This document shows, piece by piece, positions 25,989 to 34,049 of a DNA stretch of 64,000 nucleotides (within the stretch, counting starts at the first letter, position 1; each line of letters opens with the position of its first letter). The notes beneath the pieces are model-generated. The model worked only from the letters and a program-made list of their open reading frames with translations, was not told the origin of the DNA and did not search any database. Source of the DNA: Geomonas subterranea (GTDB lineage Bacteria; Desulfobacterota; Desulfuromonadia; Geobacterales; Geobacteraceae); the NCBI RefSeq assembly GCF_019063845.1, contig NZ_CP077683.1, positions 1,798,001-1,862,000 on the forward strand, read 5' to 3'. The translations under genes and the position numbers were made by a program.

Positions 25989-26384
25989 CTACTCTTGGCC
26001 GGTTTCTGTTACGGGGGCTACGATCTCAGCTATTGCAGGGTAAGCTTCTTTGAAAAGCTTGGTCGCCTCATCGGAAGTTTTCGGGTCTGTCATGTACGAC
26101 TTAAACCTGTCGTGTACATACTCCCGCATCTTTTCCACTTTGGTACCGTCGTTGTACCCGAGGATGCCTTTTTCCTTGTTGACGGAGTAATCACTTAGAG
26201 CATTGCCTTGCAGACGCTTGAAGGTTGCCGTCAAAGTAGATTTAGGAGTCAGGATTTCGACCGCCTTCTTAATCTTCTTGGTGTCATCCATGAAGTCCTT
26301 GTTGGCGATGGCAACCTTTAGCACTGCGTGAAGAGCTTTGCCGTTCTGTGTGTCGGGGAAAGTGATGGTGAGTTTGTTGTCCAT
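25989..26384 (-). CDS. Protein of unknown function
   Basis: A 131-residue soluble protein, Lys and Thr rich, mostly helical by appearance (KALHAVLKVAIANKDFMDDT, KKAVEILTPKSTL, VEKMREYVHDRFKSYM), ending acidic. AAGGAGACAAAACA precedes the ATG. It lies 72 bases upstream of the BRO-N gene and may share its transcript. No family recognised. Confidence 0.6.
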   Translation of the reverse strand: MDNKLTITFPDTQNGKALHAVLKVAIANKDFMDDTKKIKKAVEILTPKSTLTATFKRLQGNALSDYSVNKEKGILGYNDGTKVEKMREYVHDRFKSYMTDPKTSDEATKLFKEAYPAIAEIVAPVTETGQE

Positions 26385-26480
26385 TGTTTTGTCTCCTTAG
26401 AGTTGGTTCGGGTCAGGACCATTCCTGCCTCTACCTTCTAAGGGCGACTTTTATTATCGCTTTACGACTTTGCTGGTCGC

Positions 26481-27608
26481 TTAATAAAAAGACCACTGGG
26501 GAGGGTTAATCATCGGAGGAGTATACTCGCATTTGTTTCCGGTTTTGATGTGCCCATTAAGATATTTGAACAGTGGGGCATCAGTGAAACCAGCCTTCAT
26601 CTCCAGTTCCTTAATATTTTTCAGTGCATCTTTTATGTTTTTTTTAACCTTATCTCGGTTTCGCTTTACTTCAGGGTCGTCTTCTTTGGAGGATCTCAAT
26701 CTGTCTATTTCTCGTTCGATCAGTTCCACCTCCTCATCAATTGATTCAAGCCCTATATAGTCGTAATCGGAGTTTAGTTCCGTACGCTCCTGCAGCAACT
26801 CCAACAACCTTTGTCTCAAGTTCGCCATCGACTTAGCCTTACTTTCTCCATTTCTCACCATTTGGCCTGAGTGCCTATCAGCATCATTCTCAGTTGCAAA
26901 CTCTCTCTCGATACAGAACGCTGAACCTTTGATAGCTTCCGGGTTTGGCCGGGCTTGGATCTCAATTACGCTCATTGGTACCCCTGGATTATCTAATAAC
27001 ACTTTTATATAGGCCATCCCAGCCAAATTCTTGACACCATTTAACTCGACACGTTCAAATTTAAGATCCCAGCTTTGAGTAGTCTTCGCAAATCGATATT
27101 GACTGACACTTACCTTTAATTTTTCTGTAACTATATGTGAAACTGGCTCATCATAATCCAGGTCCAAAATAATGTTGTCTCCTGCATTTATCTCTAATGT
27201 TGGCAACTTTACCAATTCTTTTGTCGGAGTTCCTGCCAACAACTTGGCAAGAATATCAAGCCTTATGTTTGCTTTATTATTAGAAGATATCGCTGCTATT
27301 ATGTTCCTAACCTCTATACACGTTGTTCCTGTGTCCCATGCATGTCCTGGTACACCGCCATCTCTACTAGCGTTTTCCCAAGTCTCCTCAGAGGTGTAGC
27401 AGGGCAATAAGGTGTCATCGCTGATCAGGTCAGTAATGTACCAATAATACTTATTCCAAAGCTTCATATATACTTCAGACCATTCTTCAAAGTCAAAGTA
27501 GCCTTTGATCTCCATCTCTAAGCAGGTAAGCACATCAAGCACCTCATTTAGATGCCACCACTCTCTTACGGCTAATGCTTCATAATCAAAATGGTCGAGC
27601 CTTTTCAT
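26481..27608 (-). CDS. Protein with regulator-type winged-helix and RTGxxCxYxP tail domain
   Basis: A 375-residue soluble protein. The N-terminal 180 residues are unrecognised. Residues about 190-220 (WDLKFERVELNGVKNLAGMA then YIKVLLDNPGVPMSV) match the W-x-L-x-F ... G-x-x-Y-I-x-x-L-L-x-x-P-G unit. After a coiled-coil (about 265-310) comes KKNIKDALKNIKELE and HIKTGNKCEYTPP. That pairing ends many large multidomain regulators with AAA/STAND or cyclase modules. Here it stands without any ATPase or cyclase. It is the promoter-distal-free first gene of the cluster running to 25576. Function unknown. Confidence 0.6.
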   Translation of the reverse strand: MKRLDHFDYEALAVREWWHLNEVLDVLTCLEMEIKGYFDFEEWSEVYMKLWNKYYWYITDLISDDTLLPCYTSEETWENASRDGGVPGHAWDTGTTCIEVRNIIAAISSNNKANIRLDILAKLLAGTPTKELVKLPTLEINAGDNIILDLDYDEPVSHIVTEKLKVSVSQYRFAKTTQSWDLKFERVELNGVKNLAGMAYIKVLLDNPGVPMSVIEIQARPNPEAIKGSAFCIEREFATENDADRHSGQMVRNGESKAKSMANLRQRLLELLQERTELNSDYDYIGLESIDEEVELIEREIDRLRSSKEDDPEVKRNRDKVKKNIKDALKNIKELEMKAGFTDAPLFKYLNGHIKTGNKCEYTPPMINPPQWSFY

Positions 27609-27782
27609 AGGTAAAATCTCTCAGCAGAAACAGTAATGGGATTTGTTATCCCTTGCTGTAGTAAAATTATGTCAACAAATCAGACACTTAAACCGGCACA
27701 GCTTATATTACGGCATCTATCGCGGCAAAACGCCCTACACATACCACAACTAACCTCCCGAAACAACACATGATCGAGGTTT

Positions 27783-28094
27783 CTATGGCTCGGACCGAAG
27801 GAGATCTGTTTGCGAAGCAAATTGATCGACAGAGGCCGAAGAGGTTTCTGTTCTAGGAGCACCATATCTATTAGTACACAGACCTATGCCGGGGTCGTGG
27901 TTCGCAAGCTTTCCGACTTCAATAATCTGAAAACTCTCCTGGTCGCATAACATGAATTTGATTTCCCTGCGGGAGTTTGCTTTTCTTACTCCCTGCTTCC
28001 CTACAGGTACGATGACAGCACTCCTCCACTTGCCACCAACAATGAAGTAAAAGCTCCCACGTGAGGTCTGGCGGACGTTCCAACGATGACTCAT
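27783..28094 (-). CDS. Possible protein of unknown function
   Basis: A 103-codon frame: WNVRQTSRGSFYFIVGGKWR and AVIVPVGKQGVRK look protein-like, but the second half is low in hydrophobic residues and the ribosome-binding site is weak. No family recognised. The 170 bases between it and the gene at 26481-27608 hold nothing I can support. It may be a remnant. Confidence 0.35.
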   Translation of the reverse strand: MSHRWNVRQTSRGSFYFIVGGKWRSAVIVPVGKQGVRKANSRREIKFMLCDQESFQIIEVGKLANHDPGIGLCTNRYGAPRTETSSASVDQFASQTDLLRSEP

Positions 28095-28269
28095 GTTGGT
28101 ACTACTCTCTCATTGTTACCATGACGGGTCCCCAGGCAACCCAGTTGTCCACATGATTTGCTACCAGAAGTTAACGAATCTTTTAGCTAATCCGGGCTGT
28201 TACCCTTACAACTCATCAATATCATTACCGTATCATTTTTTACAGGGCATATTACGTCGGCCAGCACTG

Positions 28270-28410
28270 CTAACTGCTCTGCCACGGGCTTATCTCCACA
28301 CCGTAATCTAAGAGCTTCAGTGCCTCCATCAGCACTTTGGGCTGATATCGCTTTCCATACCTGCCCCATAGTCATATGGGTCACCAACATGCCCCACGAT
28401 CTCAAGACCA
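28270..28410 (-). pseudogene. 3' fragment of a third tyrosine integrase
   Basis: The minus strand encodes EIVGH, then after one frameshift GKRYQPKVLMEALKLLDYGV followed by EISPW and a stop. The intact integrase at 29404-30756 ends EILGHA ... GKRYQPKVLLEALKHLNYGV then DIPVW. The catalytic His context and the tail are thus recognisable, while the rest of the gene is gone. Confidence 0.85.
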
Positions 28411-28450
28411 TAATCCATTTAGCCGACCAGCGTGGTTTCCCCTGTAACAC

Positions 28451-28969
28451 TCATAGGGGCTTGCACTTACAGTTACTGTCAGCACAACCAATTCGCGACA
28501 AGCGGCGGGATAGGTAACAGTATCCAAACCCTACCGACATCACAGTAATGATCGCCATTAAAGGCTTACCTACACCAAGTGCCTTTATTCCGAATATCCC
28601 CGCATAAACGCCAAGCATAGGGGAACCACAACAACCAACGAGAAAACATCCTGCACTCATCAGAATACCAACAAGGGTTATACTGCCAGCCGCACCTGCT
28701 GCCATTGCAGCCTGTCGAAGCGTGACGTACTTGGCCCAAGCCCATACAGCGAAGGCAGAACCAAGACCATACGAAAAACCCATGTAATAATCTTGAGCCT
28801 GAACATAGTAGTCAAAGCCCCACAAACCACCTTGTCCCACACCGACATCAGCCCAACCATCAGTCGGTATTGCCGCTTGGTATCGTACATAGAGAGCATG
28901 GCCTAAACAAACGCCAAGGAACGTGCCCCACGGTAACCACTGTTGCCAACGGAACTTTAGCTTGGTCAT
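28451..28969 (-). CDS. Membrane protein with cysteine-rich tail, unknown function
   Basis: A 172-residue protein with four or five hydrophobic segments: near residues 15-30, 60-80, 90-125 (GCFLVGCCGSPMLGVYAGIF) and 130-150. The C-terminal tail CADSNCKCKPL is rich in cysteine. The GC-C-GSP motif inside a membrane segment plus the Cys tail make metal binding or transport plausible, but I do not recognise a family. Its start overlaps the stop of the exported OB-like protein by four bases (ATGA), so they are translated together. Confidence 0.65.
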   Translation of the reverse strand: MTKLKFRWQQWLPWGTFLGVCLGHALYVRYQAAIPTDGWADVGVGQGGLWGFDYYVQAQDYYMGFSYGLGSAFAVWAWAKYVTLRQAAMAAGAAGSITLVGILMSAGCFLVGCCGSPMLGVYAGIFGIKALGVGKPLMAIITVMSVGFGYCYLSRRLSRIGCADSNCKCKPL

Positions 28970-29334
28970 TGCTTTTTCAAATTGTCAGCGATAACAGTGA
29001 AGCCTTTGGCTGTCTTAGACAGAGTGCCCTGTACCACGACAACATCTTTTAGTGCAGGGGAGGCTCCGCCCCACAAGAATGGAATCTTCTTGGTGCTCTT
29101 GTCTGTAAGGCAGTCAGTTGTGCATGTTGAGCAATTTGCGCTGTCAATTAGGGTAAAACCTTTACCGGGTGTAACTGCTGCGACCCTTCCAACTACGGCC
29201 ACTTTACCGATATGGGTGTCAGGTTTAGCTGCAAGCTCATTAATGGACAACGGTTTCGTTGTGGCGCTCCAGACAGGTGTAACCAATGAAGCACACAATA
29301 AGGAAAGGACTGCTACTGAGTACTTAGATTTCAT
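28966..29334 (-). CDS. Exported small protein, OB-like, with cysteine cluster
   Basis: A 122-residue protein with a signal peptide ending TPVWSA. The mature part has the pattern of a small OB-like barrel (INELAAKPDTHIGKVAVVGR, GFTLIDS, VVVVQGTLSKTAKGFTV), interrupted by a loop with three cysteines (CSTCTTDC). It is probably periplasmic and may bind a metal or carry a disulfide. ACGGAGGTAGAA precedes the ATG. It forms an operon with the Cys-tailed membrane protein, together likely cargo of the element served by the right integrase. Confidence 0.65.
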   Translation of the reverse strand: MKSKYSVAVLSLLCASLVTPVWSATTKPLSINELAAKPDTHIGKVAVVGRVAAVTPGKGFTLIDSANCSTCTTDCLTDKSTKKIPFLWGGASPALKDVVVVQGTLSKTAKGFTVIADNLKKQ

Positions 29335-29403
29335 TTCTACCTCCGTTCCTTTGCTAATGACAGAGCACTTTTATAGTTGGTGATACATTGTCGAATGCCA
29401 ATG

Positions 29404-30756
29404 TTACGCTTTCCACACGGGTATATCAACACCATAGTTTAAGTGCTTCAGTGCCTCCAAGAGCACCTTTGGCTGATACCTCTTACCATACCGTCCACTG
29501 GTAATGGTAGCGTGAGCATGACCCAGTATCTCTGCAATGGCAGCTTCGGAGATACCCTTTTGCTTGAGCACATCTGCTACGGTGTGTCGCATACTGTGAA
29601 ACACCTTCTTGGGATCTTCGGTTACGTAATCTCTGTTGTACCGAGCATACCACTTGCCAATACCGTTCGTGTACCCATGCAACCGTATTAGCCCCAGATT
29701 CATCCACAGTCTAGGTTGCTTTTCGTCCTTGCACTTCTCATAATACCGGATCATCCCTAGTTCTATAAGCTTAGGATGCACAGGGATCATCCTTGCACTG
29801 GCAGCATTCTTGAGGCGTTTATCACCAGTATCGTTGATGTCGAAGCACCAGTAGTCATCCAACTTAACAAAATCTTCAATATGGAGCTGGCATATCTCGT
29901 TGAGCCGCAAGCCAGAGTACAAGCCTATTAGTGGAATCCAGTATCGCTCTGGTGTCCCAGGGTCCATGGGTAGATGAGCAACTAAGTTCTTGATGTCGGT
30001 AAGGGTATAGGTGCTTCTTTCCTCGTCTGCTCTCTGCTTCAACGATAGCTGCAAACCGGTAGCAGGGTTCCTAGGTATCATCTCCTGCTCATGGCAATAC
30101 TTCAGCAGGCTACCGATCCTGGCTACATGCTTGTTGACCGTCTTGGGACTCATGCCTTCACCTGTATTCGATGCAATGACATCCTTCACCGATTGTCCAC
30201 GGTACTTGTGGTAAAAATATGGTGGCACCTTAAGCAGGGACGATCTCAGGTCTATCAGCATAGGTCTGGTGATGGTGGACACATCCACATTGCCCATGAT
30301 GTCTACCAGCAGCTTAAACACCCCTTCTACCTCTAGTTTCGTCTTTTCTGTCCAGCCAGCCTGTTTCTCTGCCGTATAGGTTTGGATCACGTTGATTAGT
30401 AGTTTATTTTTGCTCTGAGGCTCAGCCTTACGTACCAGGGGTACTAGCTCTTGAACGATCAACTTGACCATATCATCAGTTAGCATACCAAGACGCAACA
30501 ACGCATACGCCCTGAGTGTTTGCATCTCCAATTTGTTAGCAGCAATCTTGGCTATGCTTGGATCACTTGTTCTGAGGGAGCGCTTGATTTCTTTGGCTGG
30601 AAAGTAATGGGTAAGGTCTTGAGGGACATCTAACCGGAAGTAGTAGATGCCATTTCGGAGGTATACATGTTCTCTAAATACAGAAAGCCCTTGCACAAAA
30701 GGTCTCATAAGAGGTCTCACTTCATGCAAGGGCTTATCTTTTACTAGTCTTATCAA
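29404..30756 (-). CDS. Tyrosine-type site-specific integrase (right integrase)
   Basis: A 450-residue integrase. The N-terminus (YLRNGIYYFRLDVPQDLTHYF) is of the DUF6538 arm-binding type, followed by a core-binding domain and the catalytic domain: Arg in YSGLRLNEI, His-x-x-Arg in HSMRHTVAD, His in LGHAHAT and Tyr in TSGRYGKRY. The frame opens with a TTG at 30756, just 14 bases from the tRNA CCA end; the Met at 30708 is a plausible alternative start but then the arm repeats would lie in its leader. It reads away from the tRNA, the usual layout for integrases using tRNA 3' ends. Confidence 0.93.
   Translation of the reverse strand: MIRLVKDKPLHEVRPLMRPFVQGLSVFREHVYLRNGIYYFRLDVPQDLTHYFPAKEIKRSLRTSDPSIAKIAANKLEMQTLRAYALLRLGMLTDDMVKLIVQELVPLVRKAEPQSKNKLLINVIQTYTAEKQAGWTEKTKLEVEGVFKLLVDIMGNVDVSTITRPMLIDLRSSLLKVPPYFYHKYRGQSVKDVIASNTGEGMSPKTVNKHVARIGSLLKYCHEQEMIPRNPATGLQLSLKQRADEERSTYTLTDIKNLVAHLPMDPGTPERYWIPLIGLYSGLRLNEICQLHIEDFVKLDDYWCFDINDTGDKRLKNAASARMIPVHPKLIELGMIRYYEKCKDEKQPRLWMNLGLIRLHGYTNGIGKWYARYNRDYVTEDPKKVFHSMRHTVADVLKQKGISEAAIAEILGHAHATITSGRYGKRYQPKVLLEALKHLNYGVDIPVWKA
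30686..30734. promoter_or_regulatory. Probable integrase arm-type sites, right end of island 1
   Basis: GGTCTCAT (30701-30708) and GGTCTCAC (30713-30720) are direct repeats 12 bases apart, bracketed by the inverted repeat AGCCCTTGCA/TGCAAGGGCT (30686-30695, 30725-30734). Both words recur at the left end (8997-9116). They overlap the 5' end of the integrase frame, so binding could also repress it. Confidence 0.6.
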
Positions 30757-30769
30757 CTAGTTATATGGC

Positions 30770-30809
30770 TGGCGTCCCCGAGACGATTCGAACGTCCGAC
30801 CCCTTCCTT
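30770..30809 (-). repeat. Right att site of island 1, within tRNA-Arg
   Basis: The 3' part of tRNA-Arg including CCA, identical over 40 bases to 8926-8965. Confidence 0.95.
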
Positions 30810-30846
30810 AGGAGGGAAGTGCTCTATCCTGCTGAGCTACGGGGAC
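30770..30846 (-). tRNA. tRNA-Arg(CCT)
   Basis: Full cloverleaf on the minus strand: acceptor GTCCCCG/CGGGGAC, anticodon stem CTTCC/GGAAG with loop CTCCTAA (anticodon CCT), T loop TTCGAAT, discriminator G and encoded CCA (30772-30770). It remains functional because the island carries the same 3' end. Confidence 0.97.
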
Positions 30847-30859
30847 AAGTCAGACGGAC

Positions 30860-30888
30860 TTTATACAATACCGCCGCCTGTTTGGCAA
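30860..30888 (-). promoter_or_regulatory. Promoter of tRNA-Arg
   Basis: TTGCCA and TATAAA separated by 17 bases on the minus strand, ending 13 bases before the tRNA 5' end. Confidence 0.65.
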
Positions 30889-30897
30889 GAAGTTTTG

Positions 30898-31413
30898 TTA
30901 AAACTTCAACAACGAGAACACCTTGCCCTCGGGAAGCTTCTTGGCCCCCTCGAGGAATTCGAGCTCGGCCATGAAGCAGCACTCTACCAGCTCGACGTCC
31001 ATGCTGTTGATCATGTCGACGACTGCGGCCATGGTGCCGCCGGTCGCCAGCAGGTCGTCGGCGATCAGCACGCGGTCTCCCTTGTTGAAGGCGTCGGTGT
31101 GGATCTCGAGAGTGTCGGTGCCGTACTCGAGATCGTAGGTCTTCTTGAAGGTTTTGGAGGGAAGCTTGCCGGGCTTTCTCACCAGCACGATGCCGGCGCC
31201 CAGCTTGTACGCGAGCGCGGCGCCGATGATGAAGCCGCGGGCCTCGACTCCGACAACCTTGTCTATCTTCTGCCCCACGTAACGGTGGGACAAGAGGTCT
31301 ACCATGCGCTGGAACGACTTGGCGTCTCCTAAAAGCGTGGTGATGTCTTTGAAGAGAATCCCCTTCTTGGGGAAATCGGGGATGTTCCTGATGATGCTTT
31401 TAAGATCTTCCAT
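30898..31413 (-). CDS. apt: Adenine phosphoribosyltransferase
   Basis: A 171-residue purine salvage enzyme that converts adenine and PRPP to AMP in the cytoplasm. Seen: the N-terminal [12 protein letters not shown] segment typical of Apt, [13 protein letters not shown], and the PRPP-binding loop [13 protein letters not shown]. The length is normal. I chose ATG at 31413; a TTG two codons upstream is closer to the AAGGAG site and cannot be excluded. It follows the rpoS gene by 16 bases on the same strand and is probably co-transcribed. Confidence 0.95.
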   Translation of the reverse strand: MEDLKSIIRNIPDFPKKGILFKDITTLLGDAKSFQRMVDLLSHRYVGQKIDKVVGVEARGFIIGAALAYKLGAGIVLVRKPGKLPSKTFKKTYDLEYGTDTLEIHTDAFNKGDRVLIADDLLATGGTMAAVVDMINSMDVELVECCFMAELEFLEGAKKLPEGKVFSLLKF

Positions 31414-31429
31414 GTCCAAAAGCCGCTCC

Positions 31430-32434
31430 TTATTTGGCTGTAGTTGCGCTGCGCCCCATTATGTCGGTGGCTTCCACGATTTTTCTGAGTTTCTCCAGTG
31501 ACTTCGCCTCGATCTGCCGGATCCGTTCCCGTGTCACGCCGAAGCTGCGCCCGATGGTGTCCAGGGTCTGCGGGTCCTTGTCGTCCAGGCCGAAACGAAG
31601 GGTCAGTATCTTCTTCTCGGCGTCGGACAGCGTCTCGAACCACTGGGAGACCAGCTCGTACTTGTTCAGGTCCTCGAGCAGCACCGCCGGCGATATGGTC
31701 GAGGTGTCCTCGATGGTGTCGATCAGGAAGTAGTCGTTGTTCTCCCCCATGGGGCGCTCGATGGAGTAGGTCTTCTTCAGGAGCACCATGAGCCGGCGCA
31801 CGTAGGTGACGTTCACCTCGAGCGCGTCGGCGACCTCCTTGACGCTCGGCTCCCGGTTCATCTTCTGCACCAGTTCCCGGGTCACCCTGAGCATCTTGTT
31901 GATGTCGTCGGAGACGTGCACCGGCAGGCGGATGGTGCGCGACTGGTTCACCAGGGCGCGCTCGATGGACTGCCTGATCCACCAGGTGGCGTAGGTGGAG
32001 AAGCGGCACTCCTTGGAGAGCTTGAAGCGCTCCACCGCCTTGATGAGCCCCATGTTCCCCTCTTCGATGAGATCGAGGAAGGGAAGTCCGCGGTTTATGT
32101 AGCGCTTGGCGATCTTGACCACCAGGCGCAGGTTGGAGACGATCATGCGGTCGCGCGCGGCCTTGTCGCCCAGGTCGATGCGCGCCGCGAGCTCCTTCTC
32201 CTCGTCCGCGGTCAAAAGCTTGGTCTTCTGGATCTCGCGCAGGTAGAGCTTGATGGCATCATCAAAATGCTCCACCACGGCCGCCTTGATCTCTTCTTCC
32301 TCGACCTCGGCCGGTTCGTCCTCTTCGACTTCCTCGACCTCCTCGAGTTCGAGTGAGTCCGGGTCCGGGTCGTGGTCCTGCTCGCCATCCAGAAAGAGAG
32401 GTTCCTTCTCCTCTAAAAGCTCGTCGTTGTCCAT
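31430..32434 (-). CDS. rpoS: RNA polymerase sigma factor RpoS
   Basis: A 334-residue sigma-70-family factor. A very acidic stretch (residues 15-50, [17 protein letters not shown]) precedes region 1.2 ([15 protein letters not shown]). Region 2 has [19 protein letters not shown] and [16 protein letters not shown]; region 4.2 has [20 protein letters not shown]. It is assigned to RpoS rather than RpoD from its size and from the rpoS-pcm-surE neighbourhood conserved in proteobacteria. In Geobacter, RpoS governs stationary-phase and oxygen-stress survival. AAAGGAG six bases before 32434 decides the start. Confidence 0.92.
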   Translation of the reverse strand: MDNDELLEEKEPLFLDGEQDHDPDPDSLELEEVEEVEEDEPAEVEEEEIKAAVVEHFDDAIKLYLREIQKTKLLTADEEKELAARIDLGDKAARDRMIVSNLRLVVKIAKRYINRGLPFLDLIEEGNMGLIKAVERFKLSKECRFSTYATWWIRQSIERALVNQSRTIRLPVHVSDDINKMLRVTRELVQKMNREPSVKEVADALEVNVTYVRRLMVLLKKTYSIERPMGENNDYFLIDTIEDTSTISPAVLLEDLNKYELVSQWFETLSDAEKKILTLRFGLDDKDPQTLDTIGRSFGVTRERIRQIEAKSLEKLRKIVEATDIMGRSATTAK

Positions 32435-32479
32435 ACCAGACTCCTTTGGCAAAGCGTGATTGATGTGCCGCAGCCTTTG

Positions 32480-33127
32480 CTACTGCTCCTCGTTCCAGCC
32501 GTTTTTGCCGATCAGCCTCACGAAGCGGCAGTCGTCCGCTTCCTCGCGGGTCACGCTGCCGTCGGGAGCCTTTCTTATCACCACCAGTTTCTGGTCCACG
32601 CGGTCACCTACCGGGATCACCAGGCGCCCCCCCGGCGCCAGCTGCTCGACCAGGCAGTCCGGGAGACAGGGGGCCCCGGCGGTGACCAGGATCGCGTCGA
32701 AGGGAGCCTCCTCGGCCCACCCCTCGGTGCCGTCCCCTATCTTCAGGTTCACGTTCAAAAGCCTCAGGCTGTCCAGCGCCTTGCGCGCCTTCAGGGCCAG
32801 AGGGCGGATCCGCTCCACGGTGCAGACGCGGTCGGCGAGCGTTGCGAGCACTGCGGCCTGGTACCCGGAGCCGGTGCCGAGTTCCAGGACCTTCTCCCGT
32901 CCGGTGAGGGCCAAGAGCTCGGTCATGCGCGCCACGATGTAGGGCTGTGATATGGTCTGTTTCTCTCCGATGGGGAGCGAGCCGTCGCTGTAGGCCTGGG
33001 CAGCCATCGCCTCTTCCACGAATATGTGTCTGGGCAACTCGAGCATGGCGTTGATCACCCGCTGGTCCGTAATGCCACGTTTCACCAGTTCGGCGACCAT
33101 CCTCTTGCGTGCTACAGCTGAATTCAT
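32480..33127 (-). CDS. pcm: Protein-L-isoaspartate O-methyltransferase
   Basis: A 215-residue SAM-dependent enzyme that methylates L-isoaspartyl residues, starting repair of aged proteins. Seen: SQPYIVARM, the SAM-binding motif [22 protein letters not shown] and [14 protein letters not shown]. The length is normal. It lies between rpoS and surE, as in the classic stationary-phase survival cluster; an nlpD gene, usual in enterobacteria, is absent. The ATG follows a run of G residues acting as a ribosome-binding site. Confidence 0.95.
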   Translation of the reverse strand: MNSAVARKRMVAELVKRGITDQRVINAMLELPRHIFVEEAMAAQAYSDGSLPIGEKQTISQPYIVARMTELLALTGREKVLELGTGSGYQAAVLATLADRVCTVERIRPLALKARKALDSLRLLNVNLKIGDGTEGWAEEAPFDAILVTAGAPCLPDCLVEQLAPGGRLVIPVGDRVDQKLVVIRKAPDGSVTREEADDCRFVRLIGKNGWNEEQ

Positions 33128-33186
33128 TCCCCCCCCGATCTTTGCCAGCGGGGAAATATAACAAATGACGTGCTAAAAGTCCAGCA

Positions 33187-33933
33187 TCACGGCAGTTCCC
33201 ACTCCTGCAGCGCCGCGATGGCGGCGTGGTTGGTGAGATCGATGTGCAGGGGCGAGATGGAGACGTGGCCGCGCGAAACGGCGTGATAATCGGTGCCGGG
33301 GACGTCCTGAAAACTGAGGTCAACGGTGCCGATCCAGTAGTAGTTCCTGCCGCGCGGATCGACCTTGTCAACGATGGTCCCCTCGTAGCTCCGCTTACCC
33401 TGGCGGGTGATCTGCGCCGGGAGGAGCTCTCCGGCGGGGAGGTCGGGCACGTTCACGTTGAGATAGGTGTCACGCGGGAGCCCCCGGCGCTGGACGCTCT
33501 GTGCCAGCTGAGCGGCGAAGGAGGCGGCCGAATCGAAGTTGTCCCCGGCGCCGCGGGTGACCAGCGACACGGCGATGGCCGGGATCCCCATCAGGGTAGC
33601 CTCCAGGGCAGCGGCGACCGTGCCCGAATAGGTGACATCGTCCCCCAGGTTGGCGCCGCGGTTGATCCCGGAAATGACCAGGTCGGGCCGGAAGGAAAGG
33701 AGACTGTGGATGCCGAGGTTCACGCAGTCGGTGGGCGTTCCATCGACGGAGTAGACGTTGTCGGCAATGCGCGCGGCCCTCAGGGGATGGTGCAGCGTGA
33801 GGGCGTGGGAGACGGCACTTTGCTCGCGGTCGGGCGCCACCACGACCACCTCGGCCACCTGGGACACACTCTGAATGAGGGCGGCAAGGCCCGGGGAATG
33901 CACGCCGTCGTCGTTGGTAAGGAGAACTTTCAC
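33187..33933 (-). CDS. surE: 5'/3'-nucleotidase SurE
   Basis: A 248-residue phosphatase that dephosphorylates nucleoside monophosphates and, in some species, short polyphosphate. The metal site is visible: TNDDG at residues 6-10, PDREQSAVSHALT near 39 and SGINRGANLGDD near 90-100. The start is GTG. Pcm follows 59 bases downstream. It is part of the stationary-phase survival cluster with rpoS and pcm. Confidence 0.95.
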   Translation of the reverse strand: MKVLLTNDDGVHSPGLAALIQSVSQVAEVVVVAPDREQSAVSHALTLHHPLRAARIADNVYSVDGTPTDCVNLGIHSLLSFRPDLVISGINRGANLGDDVTYSGTVAAALEATLMGIPAIAVSLVTRGAGDNFDSAASFAAQLAQSVQRRGLPRDTYLNVNVPDLPAGELLPAQITRQGKRSYEGTIVDKVDPRGRNYYWIGTVDLSFQDVPGTDYHAVSRGHVSISPLHIDLTNHAAIAALQEWELP

Positions 33934-34049
33934 GGTGGGTCCCTCTTAGTTCAGTTGCTGCAGAACAGGTCCAGATACCACGCCCGCCTTACCCATCTCC
34001 ATTCGGCAGCGCAGCGACAAACTTTAACATATTTTAATCGCAATGAGAA

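Larger units (their letters stand above)
8926..30809. mobile_element. Island 1: integrative element in tRNA-Arg(CCT)
   Basis: About 21.9 kb bounded by a perfect 40-bp direct repeat of the tRNA-Arg 3' end. Tyrosine integrase genes lie at both ends (9165-10169 and 29404-30756), with repeats resembling arm-type sites just inside each boundary. Interior genes show mobile-element character: antirestriction, RadC/JAB, serine recombinase, BRO-N, HNH, ParB-like and XRE. It lacks relaxase, conjugation or phage structural genes, so it is not a self-transmissible ICE or prophage as seen. Pseudogenes and duplicated segments point to more than one insertion. Confidence 0.9.

Noticed and set aside
27680-27865. 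61-codon frame between the tail-domain protein and the 103-residue frame
   Set aside because: Poor composition and no ribosome-binding site; overlaps the other weak frame.
8926-30809. Prophage or conjugative element
   Set aside because: No capsid, terminase, tail, relaxase, coupling protein or secretion genes were found, despite integrases and a BRO-N gene.
30895-31332. 145-codon plus-strand frame opposite apt
   Set aside because: It is the antisense shadow of apt; the minus frame has all Apt motifs.
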